A DNA stretch of 64,000 nt, taken from Gammaproteobacteria bacterium. GTDB lineage: Bacteria; Pseudomonadota; Gammaproteobacteria; HTCC5015. The notes under the pieces are model-generated. The model was not told where the DNA came from and searched no databases. It saw only the letters and a list, made by a program, of their open reading frames with translations. The stretch lies in NCBI GenBank assembly GCA_016928055.1, contig JAFGLM010000015.1, positions 62,001 through 126,000 on the forward strand. The letters are read 5' to 3'. Of this stretch, positions 63,550-64,000 are shown piece after piece; position 1 is the stretch's first letter, and every line of letters begins with the position of its first letter. A program made the position numbers and the translations under genes.

Positions 63550-64000
63550 TTACTCATTCGCCAAGGCCCGTTGATCGGCGATAATTCTGGTACATACCAT
63601 ATCCAGTTCCGGTCTGGCCGGGAGACTGTCAGCTCGCTCTCTAAAAGCCCTGGCCACACCGACCATACCCTGCTCAAGACTGACATCACAACTAAAGTCA
63701 CCCGCGATTCGCTTAACCTTATCGTTATTGAAAATTGTGCTTTGTATCTTATCACCCAGCAATTCACCCGTTGTTTCCGGAGCGTATTTCAGGATGGTCA
63801 TAGCGGCTACGGTTACATAATCAAAATTCACTTCCAAAGCATTTGCCATCGCCGACAAGATCTCCAGCCAGGTATATGGTTGATCTCTGGTGATATGAAA
63901 TGCTTCGCCAACCGCTTTTTCATTGCACAATAAGCGCGCAAAGGGTTTGGCAAAATCGTCTGCATGGGTCAGGGTCCAGAGACTGGTGCCATCACCTGGC
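63550..64000 (-). CDS. NAD-dependent epimerase/dehydratase, partial (5' end outside window)
   Basis: The C-terminal 150 residues of an extended short-chain dehydrogenase; the gene runs out of the window at 64000. The visible part starts in the substrate-binding domain: PGDGTSLWTLTHADDFAKPF, GEAFHITRDQPYTWLEI and LLGDKIQSTIFNNDKVKRI. The Rossmann fold and catalytic YxxxK lie beyond the edge. It is upstream of and on the same strand as the lipoprotein, 27 bases away. Confidence 0.85.
   Translation of the reverse strand, partial: PGDGTSLWTLTHADDFAKPFARLLCNEKAVGEAFHITRDQPYTWLEILSAMANALEVNFDYVTVAAMTILKYAPETTGELLGDKIQSTIFNNDKVKRIAGDFSCDVSLEQGMVGVARAFRERADSLPARPELDMVCTRIIADQRALANE

Overview
The window is chromosomal DNA of a Gammaproteobacterium that I cannot place below class. 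The gene set and neighbourhoods support this: gmk-rpoZ-spoT, ubiE-ubiJ-ubiB, polA and engB convergent around a non-coding gap, cytochrome c4-dsbA, a glycine-riboswitch-controlled gcvT-gcvH-gcvPA-gcvPB operon with split glycine decarboxylase, SirB1, and a homoserine kinase of the Pseudomonas type. Almost every base is explained by intact genes. I see no insertion sequence, prophage or CRISPR array.

Layout. 1-798 is non-coding and packed with hairpins. 799-2034 is an OFA-type MFS carrier. 2275-8253 looks like a phosphate-starvation island: a fused PlsC/GNAT acyltransferase of the ornithine-lipid synthase OlsF type, divergent from a PlcP-like phospholipase and a lipid glycosyltransferase (Agt-like), then two tandem porins. 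One porin has four consecutive PhoB half-sites at 11-bp steps. 8443-12732 carries sirB1-like, thiD-thiE-hemL and mntP. 12784-15762 carries a MerR regulator, an iron alcohol dehydrogenase and a diguanylate cyclase. 15887-20555 is the glycine cleavage operon and its riboswitch. 20776-27000 holds cytochrome c5, tRNA-Arg(CCG), dsbA, cytochrome c4, engB, a probable small RNA and polA. 27106-31710 holds homoserine kinase, the TRAP membrane subunits, an outer-membrane protein and a convergent TRAP binding protein. 31737-40804 is a long minus-strand run: uvrD, ubiB, ubiJ, ubiE, spoT, rpoZ, gmk and a redoxin. 40805-46893 is a mixed region with an XRE regulator, NfeD/SPFH pair, prenyltransferase, SprT-like protein, lipoprotein and HAD phosphatase, plus a strong orphan terminator that points to a minus-strand small RNA.

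The main specialised system is 46906-63030, a complete aryl polyene (xanthomonadin-type) pigment cluster of 19 genes in two divergent arms. The left arm (minus strand) has chorismatase, acyltransferase, ACP, glycosyltransferase, thioesterase, LolA-like carrier, MMPL exporter, DUF3261 lipoprotein, ketoreductase and ketosynthase. The right arm (plus strand) has a methyltransferase, a second ACP, a membrane protein, an acyl-AMP ligase, a hotdog dehydratase, an LpxL-like acyltransferase, a ketosynthase, a chain-length-factor-like partner and a second dehydratase. Together they can make a hydroxybenzoate starter from chorismate, load it on an ACP, extend it by type II polyketide chemistry into a conjugated polyene, attach it to a lipid and carry it to the outer membrane. 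The window closes with a lipoprotein and a truncated NAD-dependent epimerase.
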